A stretch of 64,000 bases of DNA, from contig CASFNA010000023.1 of NCBI GenBank assembly GCA_949295905.1, positions 186,001 to 250,000 of the forward strand, given 5' to 3'. This document shows positions 53,999 to 62,591 of this stretch, piece after piece. The notes beneath the pieces are model-generated. The model was not told the DNA's origin. It searched no databases and saw nothing but the letters and a program-made list of their open reading frames with translations. This DNA comes from an uncultured Prevotellaceae bacterium (GTDB lineage: Bacteria; Bacteroidota; Bacteroidia; Bacteroidales; Bacteroidaceae). The position numbers were made by a program, and so were the translations under genes. The stretch's first letter is position 1; each line of letters begins with the position of its first letter.

Positions 53999-55996
53999 TT
54001 ATTTGTCAAGGAACTCGTTGGAGCCTACCTTCAATGCAGGACCGAGGTGCATTGCGCCGGCCTCATACGGAAGCCACACCGACATCTTTCCCTGTCCGCG
54101 GTTTGCCCATGCGTAATAAGGGATTAAATTAAGAACAGCGTCAGTTGTTACCAAACGTCCGTCGCCGTCATAAGCTACCTTTTGCACTCCCGCCGTTATC
54201 ACATCGCCACCTCCCGGCGCTTTCCGGTCTGTCACGTCAAGCTTGGGATTGCGTGGCAATAATATAGAGAAAATGTCAAGTCCCTCATTGTCCGGCCATT
54301 CTGCACAGTATACCAACGGGCCTCGCTCTATGGCCAGCATTCCGCGGTCGGCCTCTACCTTGTCATTGGCAGCAACAAGGCGCGGAACCATGTCAAGTGA
54401 TATAGTCACGACATCACCTTTCCTCCATTTACGGTTTATCGTGAAATATCCTTTGTCTATCGTGCTTTCAACAACCTTCCCGTTCACTTTTACAGTGTAA
54501 TGCGTCTGCTTGTTATCGACAAAACGGTACAAATCGCTCGGCACGACATCACCGCGCACCCATCCCGGTATGCGTATTTTCATGGCAAAGTTACCACCGC
54601 CTTTGGCGATAGTCAACGCTATCTCGCCGTCAAAAGGATATTCGGTTTTCTGCATCAGCCCGACCTTGTTTTTACCGATGTTAAAATCCGAGGTACCTTC
54701 CATAAACAGGTTGACGTACAGGCTGTCATCCCGCGTAGCATAAACGTATCCTGGAACAGACGGCAAAAAGCGGCACAGATTTGACGGACAGCAGGCACAG
54801 CCAAACCAAGGCTTGCGCTCGTATCCCCCGGCTGACTCTAACGGGTTGGGGTAAAAAAAGGCGTCGCCTTTGAGTGAAATGCCAGCCAATACGCCGTTAT
54901 ACAGCGAACGCTCAAGCACATCGTAATACTTTCCGTCACCATGGAAAAGGAACAGGCGATGGTTTACATACACATTGCCTATCGACGCACATGTCTCACA
55001 ATACGCAGTGGCATTAGGCAACTCGTAATTGGCACCAAAGCCCTCATTGCTTGCACGCGAGCCGATGCCGCCCGTAAGGTAAAGTTTCTTGCCCACGATA
55101 TTGTCCCAAATCCTGTCAATAGCATGAATATATGCTGTATCGCCGGTTAAAGCCGCCACATCGGCCATACCCGAATACATATAAGTAGCACGCACGGCAT
55201 GGCCGACAGCCTCATCCTGTGCGACGACAGGCTTATGCGCCTGGCTGTATTCATCCTTGCGCGAGGTACGCCCACGCATATCAAGGAAGAACTTTGCCTC
55301 GTCCAAATATTTCTTTTCTCCCGTCGCAAGATACAACTTTACCAAGGCCATTTCGGCAATCTGGTGTCCCGGCACGCGAACTATCTGCCCTTCACCGGCC
55401 CCTATCGTCTTGCAAACATTATCGGCATAACGCATTGCTATATCCAGGAAGTTGCGCTTGCCTGTAGCCTGGTAATATGCCACAGCCCCTTCTATCATGT
55501 GGCCGAGATTGTACAGCTCATGGCTGCCGCCCTCTACGGCGTCCCATCGGTTGGCTCCGGCCCACGCGTGCGGATGCTTCGGGTTCATAGTGCGCGCCGT
55601 ATAGAGATATCCGTCAGGCTCTTGTGCCCCGGCCACTATTACAAGAACACTGTCTATATAACGCTCCATGCGCTTGTCTGGATATGTCTGGAGCAAATAA
55701 CTTGCCCCCTCTATGGTTTTATATACGTCAGTATCGTCAAAAGGGAAACCGCCGACCTTGAACGTATCACACGGATGTTTGGCTTTCACGAAGTTGGCAT
55801 AACGCCCTGACTCCTCACACTTTGAGAAAGCCAAAGGCACGGTAACGTCACGGCAAGCATCAAGCCTATGCTTCCAGAAACCTCCGCTGACATGCGTTGC
55901 GGTGAAAGGCACAGGCGTAACAGGATAGCCTGAATGCTGTGCACTGGCCGTAATACAGGCAAATGACAGCGCAAATAATGTCTTAATAGTTTTCAT
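53999..55996 (-). CDS. GH127 beta-L-arabinofuranosidase
   Basis: 665 residues with a signal peptide (about 1-20). The family's zinc-thiol centre is intact: Glu334 and Cys336 (AYCETCAS) plus Cys400, Cys402 and Cys403 (GCACCPSN). Spacing matches HypBA1 of Bifidobacterium (Glu338, Cys340, Cys415/417/418) with a constant shift to residue 336. Glu318 (ASNEGF) stands at the acid/base position. It would cleave terminal beta-L-arabinofuranose from plant glycans or hydroxyproline-linked arabinans. The gene starts 1 nt after the GH51 stop, so the two are one transcript. Confidence 0.93.
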   Translation of the reverse strand: MKTIKTLFALSFACITASAQHSGYPVTPVPFTATHVSGGFWKHRLDACRDVTVPLAFSKCEESGRYANFVKAKHPCDTFKVGGFPFDDTDVYKTIEGASYLLQTYPDKRMERYIDSVLVIVAGAQEPDGYLYTARTMNPKHPHAWAGANRWDAVEGGSHELYNLGHMIEGAVAYYQATGKRNFLDIAMRYADNVCKTIGAGEGQIVRVPGHQIAEMALVKLYLATGEKKYLDEAKFFLDMRGRTSRKDEYSQAHKPVVAQDEAVGHAVRATYMYSGMADVAALTGDTAYIHAIDRIWDNIVGKKLYLTGGIGSRASNEGFGANYELPNATAYCETCASIGNVYVNHRLFLFHGDGKYYDVLERSLYNGVLAGISLKGDAFFYPNPLESAGGYERKPWFGCACCPSNLCRFLPSVPGYVYATRDDSLYVNLFMEGTSDFNIGKNKVGLMQKTEYPFDGEIALTIAKGGGNFAMKIRIPGWVRGDVVPSDLYRFVDNKQTHYTVKVNGKVVESTIDKGYFTINRKWRKGDVVTISLDMVPRLVAANDKVEADRGMLAIERGPLVYCAEWPDNEGLDIFSILLPRNPKLDVTDRKAPGGGDVITAGVQKVAYDGDGRLVTTDAVLNLIPYYAWANRGQGKMSVWLPYEAGAMHLGPALKVGSNEFLDK

Positions 55997-55997
55997 T

Positions 55998-58535
55998 TTA
56001 TTTATGTTTTTCAGTTATACATTTCATTCTTATCACGCTAAGCGAGTATGGCGGCATCTTATATTCAGCCCCGTCACCCACGCTTATAAAACTCTCCATC
56101 GGACGGGCGTCCTTGTCCGCAGGCTCACCCGTCAAGACTGTAAGGCGTGCCTGGTTATCCTTCATACCGTCAGGAATAACCATCTTTGTGACAACATCTA
56201 CCGGCAACATGTTTACAAGCTTCACTATAACGTCATCGGTTTCACCGTCGCGCACGACTGATGTAGCTATACGGCTGCGCACATCACTACGTGCGTTGCT
56301 TGTTTTTACATCAGCAGGCCAATATTCCACGCCAGAATTGCGGGAAAACATTTGCTGAACGTAATACCCGACGGTAGGCTTTACCTCCTTGTTATTAAAA
56401 TATATCATGTCAGGATTCCACTGAGTGTGCCCTTCTTTTGCCAGCAGAGGCGCGTATGAAGCCATCAGAACCACATCGCCGTTACGCTCCAACGATGTAA
56501 GATACAAGGCTTCCGCCAAAGCGGTCTCAATATTATTGGGACGTCCGGGCAGATGGGCGGCATATTCGCCGAGATACACCTTCGACTTTGTACGGTCATA
56601 ACGGTCATAGAAATTCTGATTATATATAAACCAACCCGGCGAATTATAATAATGTTCGTCTACCATCGGAACGTCCAAACTATCAGCCAAACGCCATCCT
56701 TCATCATAGTCCGTGCCCTCATAGAACGGGCCGACAGTTCCTATCACAGTTATTTCAGGATGATGCTTTTTCATCGCTTCATAAATCATCGTGAAGCGCT
56801 CTTTGAACACATCGGTTATCTGGTCTTCATTGCCAATGCCAATATATTTGAGGTTAAACGGCTCAGGATGGCCGGCATCGGCACGCATCTTGGCCCACTT
56901 GTTTGTCTTAGGGTTTCCGTTGGCATAGTCAATCAGGTCAAGAATGTCTTGTACGTATTCATCCATATCCTCCATCGGTATGCCGCCTTGCTGTCCTCCG
57001 CCGAGCAATTTGCCGGGAATGCAGTTGCTGTTCTGGCACGGCACCCCTGCGGCAACTACCGGCAAAGGCTCCGCTCCTATGTCCTCACAAAACAGGAAGT
57101 ATTCATAATATCCCAGCCCCATTGTCTGATGGTAGCCCCAAAGGTTTTTCATCGGCTTGCGGGCATACAGCGGACCAACTGTGTTTTTCCAACGGTAAAT
57201 GTTGTCTATACCCTGTCCGTGAGCCACGCAACCGCCGGGGAAGCGGACAAACTTCGGATGAATGTCGGCTATGGCTTGTGCAAGGTCAGCGCGCAGGCCG
57301 TTCTTGTGTCCGCGAAAAGTTTTTTCAGGGAACAGCGACACCATGTCAACGTCATACCGGCCTACAGCCATCGGCGTGATAAAAAGCTCGGCATCATCAG
57401 CCGAAGCCCCGGCACGCAGTGTAGCCGAAAGCTGTACCCAATCATATGATGAGACCTTAAACGTCTTTTCAGCAATGACATTACCGTCCTTTCCTCGCAG
57501 CCCTATCTTGATTTTCGACGAAGAATTGCGTGACGGAGAATTGCCCACGAGGCTTTCATCCCCTGCCAAACGGACGAAGACCGTCAACAGGTACTTCCCG
57601 TTTTCACGCACAACGATTCCGTCATAGCCAGCATTCACAAATCCGGCTCCCGGCTTCTCGACATGGAGCGAAGCATAGTGAGGGGTGTTGACGTGTATAG
57701 GTTTTACCGTATCTATCTTGACTGACATACCGTCACCGGCAACCGTCCAGGCGTACAAAGGCCCCCAACCGGCCGCCCTGCCCTCTCCTTCTGTATATTC
57801 GAAGTCACGGTTCTGCACAAGCTCAGCATACAGTCCTCCGTCTGCCCCATAATTTATATCCTCGAAAAAAACGCCTATCAGCTTGTCGCTGATTGCCTTC
57901 GCCTGTTCAGGATATACATTGAGTTCGGCAGTTACAGGCTCAAGTCCGGCAAAGCGCGCACCGTCATCCGCGGCGCGTTCCGAATAAAGACGCTCGCGGT
58001 AAGCCTTTGCGTCGGCATACTGTTCAAGCCTTTCAACCTCATGCCATGCCACCTTGTTCACCGTGCCGCTTTCCATCGCACCGTTAACCGATACGTTCTT
58101 GAACGGAAGCGACATGCAGTCATCGCCTGCATACACACCACGCTGCGCCTCCGTAAAATACGTCTGGCTGCTCCAAGCGGCCAAATCAGACGATGACGAA
58201 TGGGCAAACTCCATGCCGCCACGGTTGAGTTGCCATACACAATGCCACCTACCGTCGGCTGTACGGCCAAGCCGGGGCTTCACCATACGCTTTTCGCCGC
58301 CCCAGTTGGCGTAATCGCATTTCAGGAACGAACGGCCTTCGCCGACACGGAACCAGTCTTCACCATCACGGCTCCATGCGAACCGCAGACCGCTCCGCCC
58401 GTCGTCACCGGCCGTGGCGTATGCAAAGAGATAAACAGAATCAGGCATTGCCGCCACACCAGCCACCCTCGCTGATGACGGCGTAAAAGCCATTGACACA
58501 CACAACGTTGTAATAAAGGTAAATAGTTTCATCAC
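55998..58535 (-). CDS. GH51 alpha-L-arabinofuranosidase with an N-terminal GH43/32-like extension
   Basis: 845 residues, about 180 longer than typical secreted GH51 enzymes. Signal peptide at about 1-22. Residues about 24-195 read like part of a five-bladed propeller (LRFAWSRDGEDWFRVGEG, FAHSSSSDLAAW), as in GH43/GH32 proteins, without a visible catalytic triad. A CBM4-like beta domain spans about 240-400. The GH51 barrel then has IGIGNE with Glu570 (acid/base) and YLGEYAAH with Glu657 (nucleophile). It would release alpha-L-arabinofuranose from arabinan or arabinoxylan in the periplasm. First gene of the GH51-GH127 pair. Confidence 0.92.
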   Translation of the reverse strand: MMKLFTFITTLCVSMAFTPSSARVAGVAAMPDSVYLFAYATAGDDGRSGLRFAWSRDGEDWFRVGEGRSFLKCDYANWGGEKRMVKPRLGRTADGRWHCVWQLNRGGMEFAHSSSSDLAAWSSQTYFTEAQRGVYAGDDCMSLPFKNVSVNGAMESGTVNKVAWHEVERLEQYADAKAYRERLYSERAADDGARFAGLEPVTAELNVYPEQAKAISDKLIGVFFEDINYGADGGLYAELVQNRDFEYTEGEGRAAGWGPLYAWTVAGDGMSVKIDTVKPIHVNTPHYASLHVEKPGAGFVNAGYDGIVVRENGKYLLTVFVRLAGDESLVGNSPSRNSSSKIKIGLRGKDGNVIAEKTFKVSSYDWVQLSATLRAGASADDAELFITPMAVGRYDVDMVSLFPEKTFRGHKNGLRADLAQAIADIHPKFVRFPGGCVAHGQGIDNIYRWKNTVGPLYARKPMKNLWGYHQTMGLGYYEYFLFCEDIGAEPLPVVAAGVPCQNSNCIPGKLLGGGQQGGIPMEDMDEYVQDILDLIDYANGNPKTNKWAKMRADAGHPEPFNLKYIGIGNEDQITDVFKERFTMIYEAMKKHHPEITVIGTVGPFYEGTDYDEGWRLADSLDVPMVDEHYYNSPGWFIYNQNFYDRYDRTKSKVYLGEYAAHLPGRPNNIETALAEALYLTSLERNGDVVLMASYAPLLAKEGHTQWNPDMIYFNNKEVKPTVGYYVQQMFSRNSGVEYWPADVKTSNARSDVRSRIATSVVRDGETDDVIVKLVNMLPVDVVTKMVIPDGMKDNQARLTVLTGEPADKDARPMESFISVGDGAEYKMPPYSLSVIRMKCITEKHK

Positions 58536-58603
58536 AGTATCACATTATTATATTATAACAGCAAGTTTATTTGGTGTTTAAACAACACGAAATAATCATT
58601 GCG

Positions 58604-58635
58604 CAAAGATACATAAACATACGATTACATACAAC
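58604..58635 (-). promoter_or_regulatory. promoter of the GH51-GH127 operon
   Basis: GTTG (58635-58632; consensus TTTG), a 20-nt spacer and TATCTTTG (58611-58604) on the minus strand. The predicted leader is about 65 nt. Confidence 0.6.
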
Positions 58636-58699
58636 TTAATTTTTACTAATAAACCATAAATTAAACATCAGCAATCCGCCTAAAAATCATGCTCGTTGT

Positions 58700-58799
58700 A
58701 AAAGACCATCTTTTGCAATGCAAAAGACCGTCTTTAAGCCTGCGATTGACGGCCTTTCGGAAGACGAAAGACGGCCTTTTGTAAAGCGTTGGAAAACAA
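58700..58799 (+). repeat. 22-nt tandem repeat array, copy H (best preserved)
   Basis: Four contiguous units at 58700-58721, 58722-58744, 58745-58766 and 58767-58788 (22, 23, 22, 22 nt): AAAAGACCATCTTTTGCAAT, AAAAGACCGTCTTTAAGCCT, ATTGACGGCCTTTCGGAAGA, AAAGACGGCCTTTTGTAAAG. They are followed by TTGGAAAACAA (58789-58799). Each unit contains a near-palindrome of the form AAAGAC..GTCTTT. Confidence 0.72.
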
Positions 58800-58863
58800 T
58801 GCCGTTTTTCACTCATTCTGATAAAAAGATTTATAAAACCAATGTAATATTGGGAAAAATCCG

Positions 58864-58871
58864 TAATTTTG
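58864..58871 (+). promoter_or_regulatory. -7 box of phoH
   Basis: TAATTTTG on the plus strand, 25 nt before the TTG start. No exact TTTG partner. Confidence 0.42.
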
Positions 58872-58896
58872 CACAAAAATAAAAAACAACGGCAAA

Positions 58897-59862
58897 TTGA
58901 TAGAGAAACACATCGTACTTGAAGACATCGACCCCGTAATGCTGTACGGGGCGGGCAACGCCTATTTGCAGATAATCAAGGCTCTGTACCCAAAACTCAG
59001 GATAGTAGCCCGGGACAATGTAATAAGGGTACTTGGCGACGAGGAGCTTATGGCCGACTTCGAGGAAAACATCGAGAAGTTAAGAAGGCATGTGCTGAAA
59101 TACAACTCTATCAGCGAAGAAGACATTATCGACATAATAAAGGGACGCAAGACGAAAGATGACACGGCAAAAGACGTAGTTGTGTACAACATTTCGGGAC
59201 GTCCCATAAAAAGCCGCAGCGAAAACCAACAACGCCTAATAGACGCCTACGGAAAGACGGACATGGTATTTGCCATAGGCCCGGCAGGAACAGGCAAGAC
59301 GTATCTGAGCATCGCGCTGGCCGTGAAAGCGTTGAAGGAAAAGACCGCAAAGAAAATCATATTGAGCCGGCCGGCCGTAGAAGCCGGCGAGAAACTGGGC
59401 TTTCTGCCTGGTGACATGAAGGATAAGATAGACCCCTATCTGCAACCTTTATACGATGCCCTCGAAGACATGTTGCCTGCCGTAAAACTTCAGGACATGA
59501 TGGAGAAGCGCATAATACAGATAGCGCCGCTGGCCTTCATGCGCGGACGCACTTTGAGCGATGCCGTCGTGATACTTGACGAAGCACAGAATACAACCAC
59601 GGCGCAAATCAGGATGTTCCTCACAAGAATGGGGTGGAACACAAAAATGATAATCACCGGCGACCTGACACAGGTAGACCTGCCGCACGGAACGACAAGC
59701 GGACTGCGCGAAGCCATCGGCATACTGGACGGCGTGGAGGGCATATCCATCGTAAGAATGAACGACAAAGACATTGTAAGGCACAAGCTCGTAACCCGCA
59801 TAGTACAAGCTTACGACAGGCACGAACGTAGCAAGGACAAGGCGGCCGGCGGAGAGCAGTGA
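58897..59862 (+). CDS. phoH: PhoH-family ATPase (TTG start)
   Basis: 321 residues: an N-terminal KH-like part (about 1-75, KHIVLEDIDPV), a linker, and the PhoH P-loop domain with GPAGTGKTYLS near 128, RPAVEAGEKLGFLPGD and VVILDEAQN near 225. The start is TTG (58897-58899): family similarity begins at IEKHIVLEDIDPV, and the first in-frame ATG would remove the conserved 13 residues. PhoH proteins are RNA-linked ATPases, often near RNA-turnover genes. First gene of a rightward group with purC, ubiE, aroE, purM and prfA. Confidence 0.93.
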   Translation: MIEKHIVLEDIDPVMLYGAGNAYLQIIKALYPKLRIVARDNVIRVLGDEELMADFEENIEKLRRHVLKYNSISEEDIIDIIKGRKTKDDTAKDVVVYNISGRPIKSRSENQQRLIDAYGKTDMVFAIGPAGTGKTYLSIALAVKALKEKTAKKIILSRPAVEAGEKLGFLPGDMKDKIDPYLQPLYDALEDMLPAVKLQDMMEKRIIQIAPLAFMRGRTLSDAVVILDEAQNTTTAQIRMFLTRMGWNTKMIITGDLTQVDLPHGTTSGLREAIGILDGVEGISIVRMNDKDIVRHKLVTRIVQAYDRHERSKDKAAGGEQ

Positions 59863-59924
59863 GCGGAATGCGCCCTCAACCCATCGGCTTGCATATCCAT
59901 CGGTCATAATAAAACAAAATAAAG

Positions 59925-60872
59925 ATGAAAGCATTAACAAAGACAGAGTTCCATTTTGACGGACAGAAAAGCGTTTACCACGGAAAAGTACGCGATGTGT
60001 ACAACATCAATGACGACATCCTCGTAATGATTGCGACAGACAGGATTTCAGCCTTCGACGTAGTCCTGCCCAAAGGCATACCGTTCAAAGGACAGGTACT
60101 TAACCAAATTGCGGCAAAATTCCTCGACCAGACAACAGACATATGCCCTAACTGGAAACTCGCCACCCCCGACCCTATGGTTACTGTCGGCCTGAAATGC
60201 GAAGGATTCCGCGTGGAAATGATCATCCGTTCCATACTTACCGGCTCTGCTTGGCGTGAATACCAGAAGGGATGCCGCGAGCTGTGCGGCGTCAAGCTGC
60301 CTGACGGAATGCGTGAAAACCAGCGTTTCCCCGAACCAATCATTACGCCGACCACCAAGGCAGACGAAGGGCACGACATGAACATATCGAAAGAGGAAAT
60401 CATTGCCCAGGGCATAGTCAGCAAGGAAGACTATGAGGTAATGGAAGACTACACGCGCAAAATCTTCGCCCGCGGACAGGAAATAGCCGCAAAGCACGGA
60501 CTTATCCTTGTTGACACAAAATACGAATTCGGCAAGCGTGACGGCAAAGTTTACCTCATCGACGAGATACATACGCCTGACAGCAGCCGCTATTTCTACG
60601 CCGACGGCTACGAGGAGAAGTTTGAAAAGGGCGAGCCGCAACGACAATTGTCAAAAGAATTTGTACGCCAATGGCTCATAGAGCACAACTTCATGAATGA
60701 GCCGGGACAGGTTATGCCGGAAATAACCGACGAATACGCCGAAAGCGTAAGCGAACGATACATAGAACTGTTCGAACATATCACCGGCGACAAATTTGAC
60801 AAGGCTGCGGAAGAAGGGGACATTGCAGCACGAATAGAGAAAAACGTCAAAGATTATTTGAAAACACTATAA
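59925..60872 (+). CDS. purC: SAICAR synthase
   Basis: Phosphoribosylaminoimidazole-succinocarboxamide synthase of purine synthesis. 315 residues: [29 protein letters not shown] at the N terminus, [20 protein letters not shown], and [28 protein letters not shown]. It is the long form (E. coli 237), like the yeast type. 62 nt after phoH. Confidence 0.97.
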   Translation: MKALTKTEFHFDGQKSVYHGKVRDVYNINDDILVMIATDRISAFDVVLPKGIPFKGQVLNQIAAKFLDQTTDICPNWKLATPDPMVTVGLKCEGFRVEMIIRSILTGSAWREYQKGCRELCGVKLPDGMRENQRFPEPIITPTTKADEGHDMNISKEEIIAQGIVSKEDYEVMEDYTRKIFARGQEIAAKHGLILVDTKYEFGKRDGKVYLIDEIHTPDSSRYFYADGYEEKFEKGEPQRQLSKEFVRQWLIEHNFMNEPGQVMPEITDEYAESVSERYIELFEHITGDKFDKAAEEGDIAARIEKNVKDYLKTL

Positions 60873-60895
60873 ATTAAATTTAAATTGAAAATGGA

Positions 60896-60967
60896 GAATT
60901 GAGAAATATGATTACATAACTTATATACTGTATACAAACAATATAAGCCAATCATAATTCCCAATTC
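60896..60967. repeat. inverted repeat built from heptamer-like units before ubiE
   Basis: GAATTGAGAAATATGATT (60896-60913) and AATCATAATTCCCAATTC (60950-60967) are inverted copies, 16 of 18 positions pairing. The arms extend outward through runs of 7-nt steps (ATTGAAA-ATGGAGA-ATTGAGA and the reverse TTCATTC-TCAACTT). Similar GAGAATTGA strings are frequent in Bacteroidota intergenic DNA. Confidence 0.5.
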
Positions 60968-60993
60968 TTCATTCTCAACTTCTAATTACATAC

Positions 60994-61731
60994 ATGACTT
61001 ATCGGCAGGAAAAAATAACGCCTTACGGCAACGGACAGGAAAAGAGCAAGCAGGTAGAGACCATGTTTGACAACATTGCGCACTCCTACGACTTGCTCAA
61101 CCACCGCCTATCCTTCGGTATTGACAACCTTTGGCGCAAGAAAGCGATAAACCAACTGAAGCCGTACAAGCCGGAAACAATACTTGACATTGCGACCGGC
61201 ACAGGCGATTTTGCCATAATGTCAGCACTTAAACTGCGGCCTGAAAAAGTCATTGGCATTGACATATCCGAAGGTATGATGCGTATCGGTACGGAAAAGG
61301 CCAAGGCTGCGAGGCTTGACAACACCATATCCTTCAAAAAGGAAGACTGCGAACACATGTCGTTCGACGACAATACGTTCGACGCAATAACGACAGCTTT
61401 CGGTATAAGGAATTTCCAGAATCTTGACGCATGTCTCAAAGAGATGTGCCGTGTCTTGAAAGACGGCGGCAAGCTAAGCATACTCGAACTTAGCCGCCCT
61501 GTGCACTTCCCCATGAGGCAGCTGTTCTGGATATATTCACACACGCTTCTCCCCCTTTACGGCAAGCTCATTTCAAAAGACAACGAAGCTTACAAATATC
61601 TCATATCCACGATAGAGTCCTTTCCACAGGGCGAGGAAATGGTCGGGATATTCAGGAAGGTCGGATTTTCAGATGCCAGGTTCAAGCGTCTGACTTTCGG
61701 CATATGCACATGTTATTTCGCTATCAAATAA
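60994..61731 (+). CDS. ubiE: demethylmenaquinone methyltransferase
   Basis: SAM-dependent C-methylation giving menaquinone, the quinone expected for anaerobic Bacteroidota. 245 residues: [21 protein letters not shown], the SAM loop [11 protein letters not shown] near 65, AFGIRNFQN and [12 protein letters not shown]. The name UbiE is kept although ubiquinone is unlikely here. Followed 8 nt later by aroE. Menaquinone is built from chorismate, and aroE feeds that pathway. Confidence 0.95.
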   Translation: MTYRQEKITPYGNGQEKSKQVETMFDNIAHSYDLLNHRLSFGIDNLWRKKAINQLKPYKPETILDIATGTGDFAIMSALKLRPEKVIGIDISEGMMRIGTEKAKAARLDNTISFKKEDCEHMSFDDNTFDAITTAFGIRNFQNLDACLKEMCRVLKDGGKLSILELSRPVHFPMRQLFWIYSHTLLPLYGKLISKDNEAYKYLISTIESFPQGEEMVGIFRKVGFSDARFKRLTFGICTCYFAIK

Positions 61732-61739
61732 ATAATATC

Positions 61740-62495
61740 ATGGACAAATACGGACTTATAGGTTATCCGCTCGGGCATTCATTTTCGATAAGCTATTTCA
61801 ACGAAAAGTTCGAGAATGAGAATATCGACGCACAGTATATCAACTTTGAGATACCGACCATCGACGCTTTGCCCGAAGTGCTGGTATCCAATCCCGAATT
61901 AAAAGGGCTGAATGTTACCATACCTTATAAAGAAAAAGTAATCCCGTTCCTTGACACCGTAAGTCCGGAAGCACGCGCTATCGGCGCAGTCAATGTCATA
62001 AAAGTAGACCACAAGGGCAATGAAATAAAACTGAAAGGTTATAATAGCGATGTAATAGGATTCACGAAAAGCATTGAACCCATGCTTGAACGCTTCCACA
62101 AAAAAGCACTTATCTTAGGAACAGGCGGAGCATCAAAAGCCATAAATTACGGCTTGAAGTCGCTCGGGCTTGAGACTGTGTTCGTAAGTCGGTATGAACG
62201 TCCCGGTACAATACAATATGAAAGGATTACCCCCGATATAATACATGAATACAACGTTATAGTCAATTGCACACCGTGCGGCATGTACCCGCATATTGAC
62301 GAATGCCCGAAACTTCCTTATGAAGCGATGGATAGCAGGAACTTGCTTTACGACCTATTATATAATCCGGACCAGACCCTGTTTATGAAAAAAGGAGCGG
62401 AACGCGGAGCTACCGTAAAAAACGGCCTGGAAATGCTCCTTCTGCAAGCATTCGCAAGCTGGGAGTTCTGGAACAACAGTTCTTCAAACAAATAA
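61740..62495 (+). CDS. aroE: shikimate dehydrogenase
   Basis: NADPH-dependent reduction of 3-dehydroshikimate. Started at MDKYGLIGYPLGHSFS; an upstream ATG at 61704 lies inside ubiE and adds nothing conserved. 251 residues: YPLGHSFS near 9 (shikimate site), NVTIPYKEKVIPF with the catalytic Lys, the nucleotide loop GTGGASKAI near 124, and NCTPCGMYP. It is a little shorter than E. coli AroE (272). Confidence 0.95.
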   Translation: MDKYGLIGYPLGHSFSISYFNEKFENENIDAQYINFEIPTIDALPEVLVSNPELKGLNVTIPYKEKVIPFLDTVSPEARAIGAVNVIKVDHKGNEIKLKGYNSDVIGFTKSIEPMLERFHKKALILGTGGASKAINYGLKSLGLETVFVSRYERPGTIQYERITPDIIHEYNVIVNCTPCGMYPHIDECPKLPYEAMDSRNLLYDLLYNPDQTLFMKKGAERGATVKNGLEMLLLQAFASWEFWNNSSSNK

Positions 62496-62591
62496 CAACA
62501 TTCTGACCAACGGACTACAAGCAAACATTTAAGTAAAACCTACATCACGATACGCTTGTAACCCGTCGATTCGTCATTAAACATAACAACA

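Larger units (their letters stand above)
58536..58896. other. 361-nt divergent gap between GH51 and phoH
   Basis: It holds the GH51 promoter, repeat array copy H and the phoH -7 box. No regulator-binding inverted repeat specific to arabinose control is recognised. Confidence 0.55.

Noticed and set aside
58700..58799. The 22-nt arrays as CRISPR
   Set aside because: Units follow each other without unique spacers, drift in sequence, and no cas gene is in the window.
61704..61739. Longer aroE start inside ubiE
   Set aside because: Family similarity begins at the ATG at 61740; the 12 extra residues overlap ubiE in another frame.
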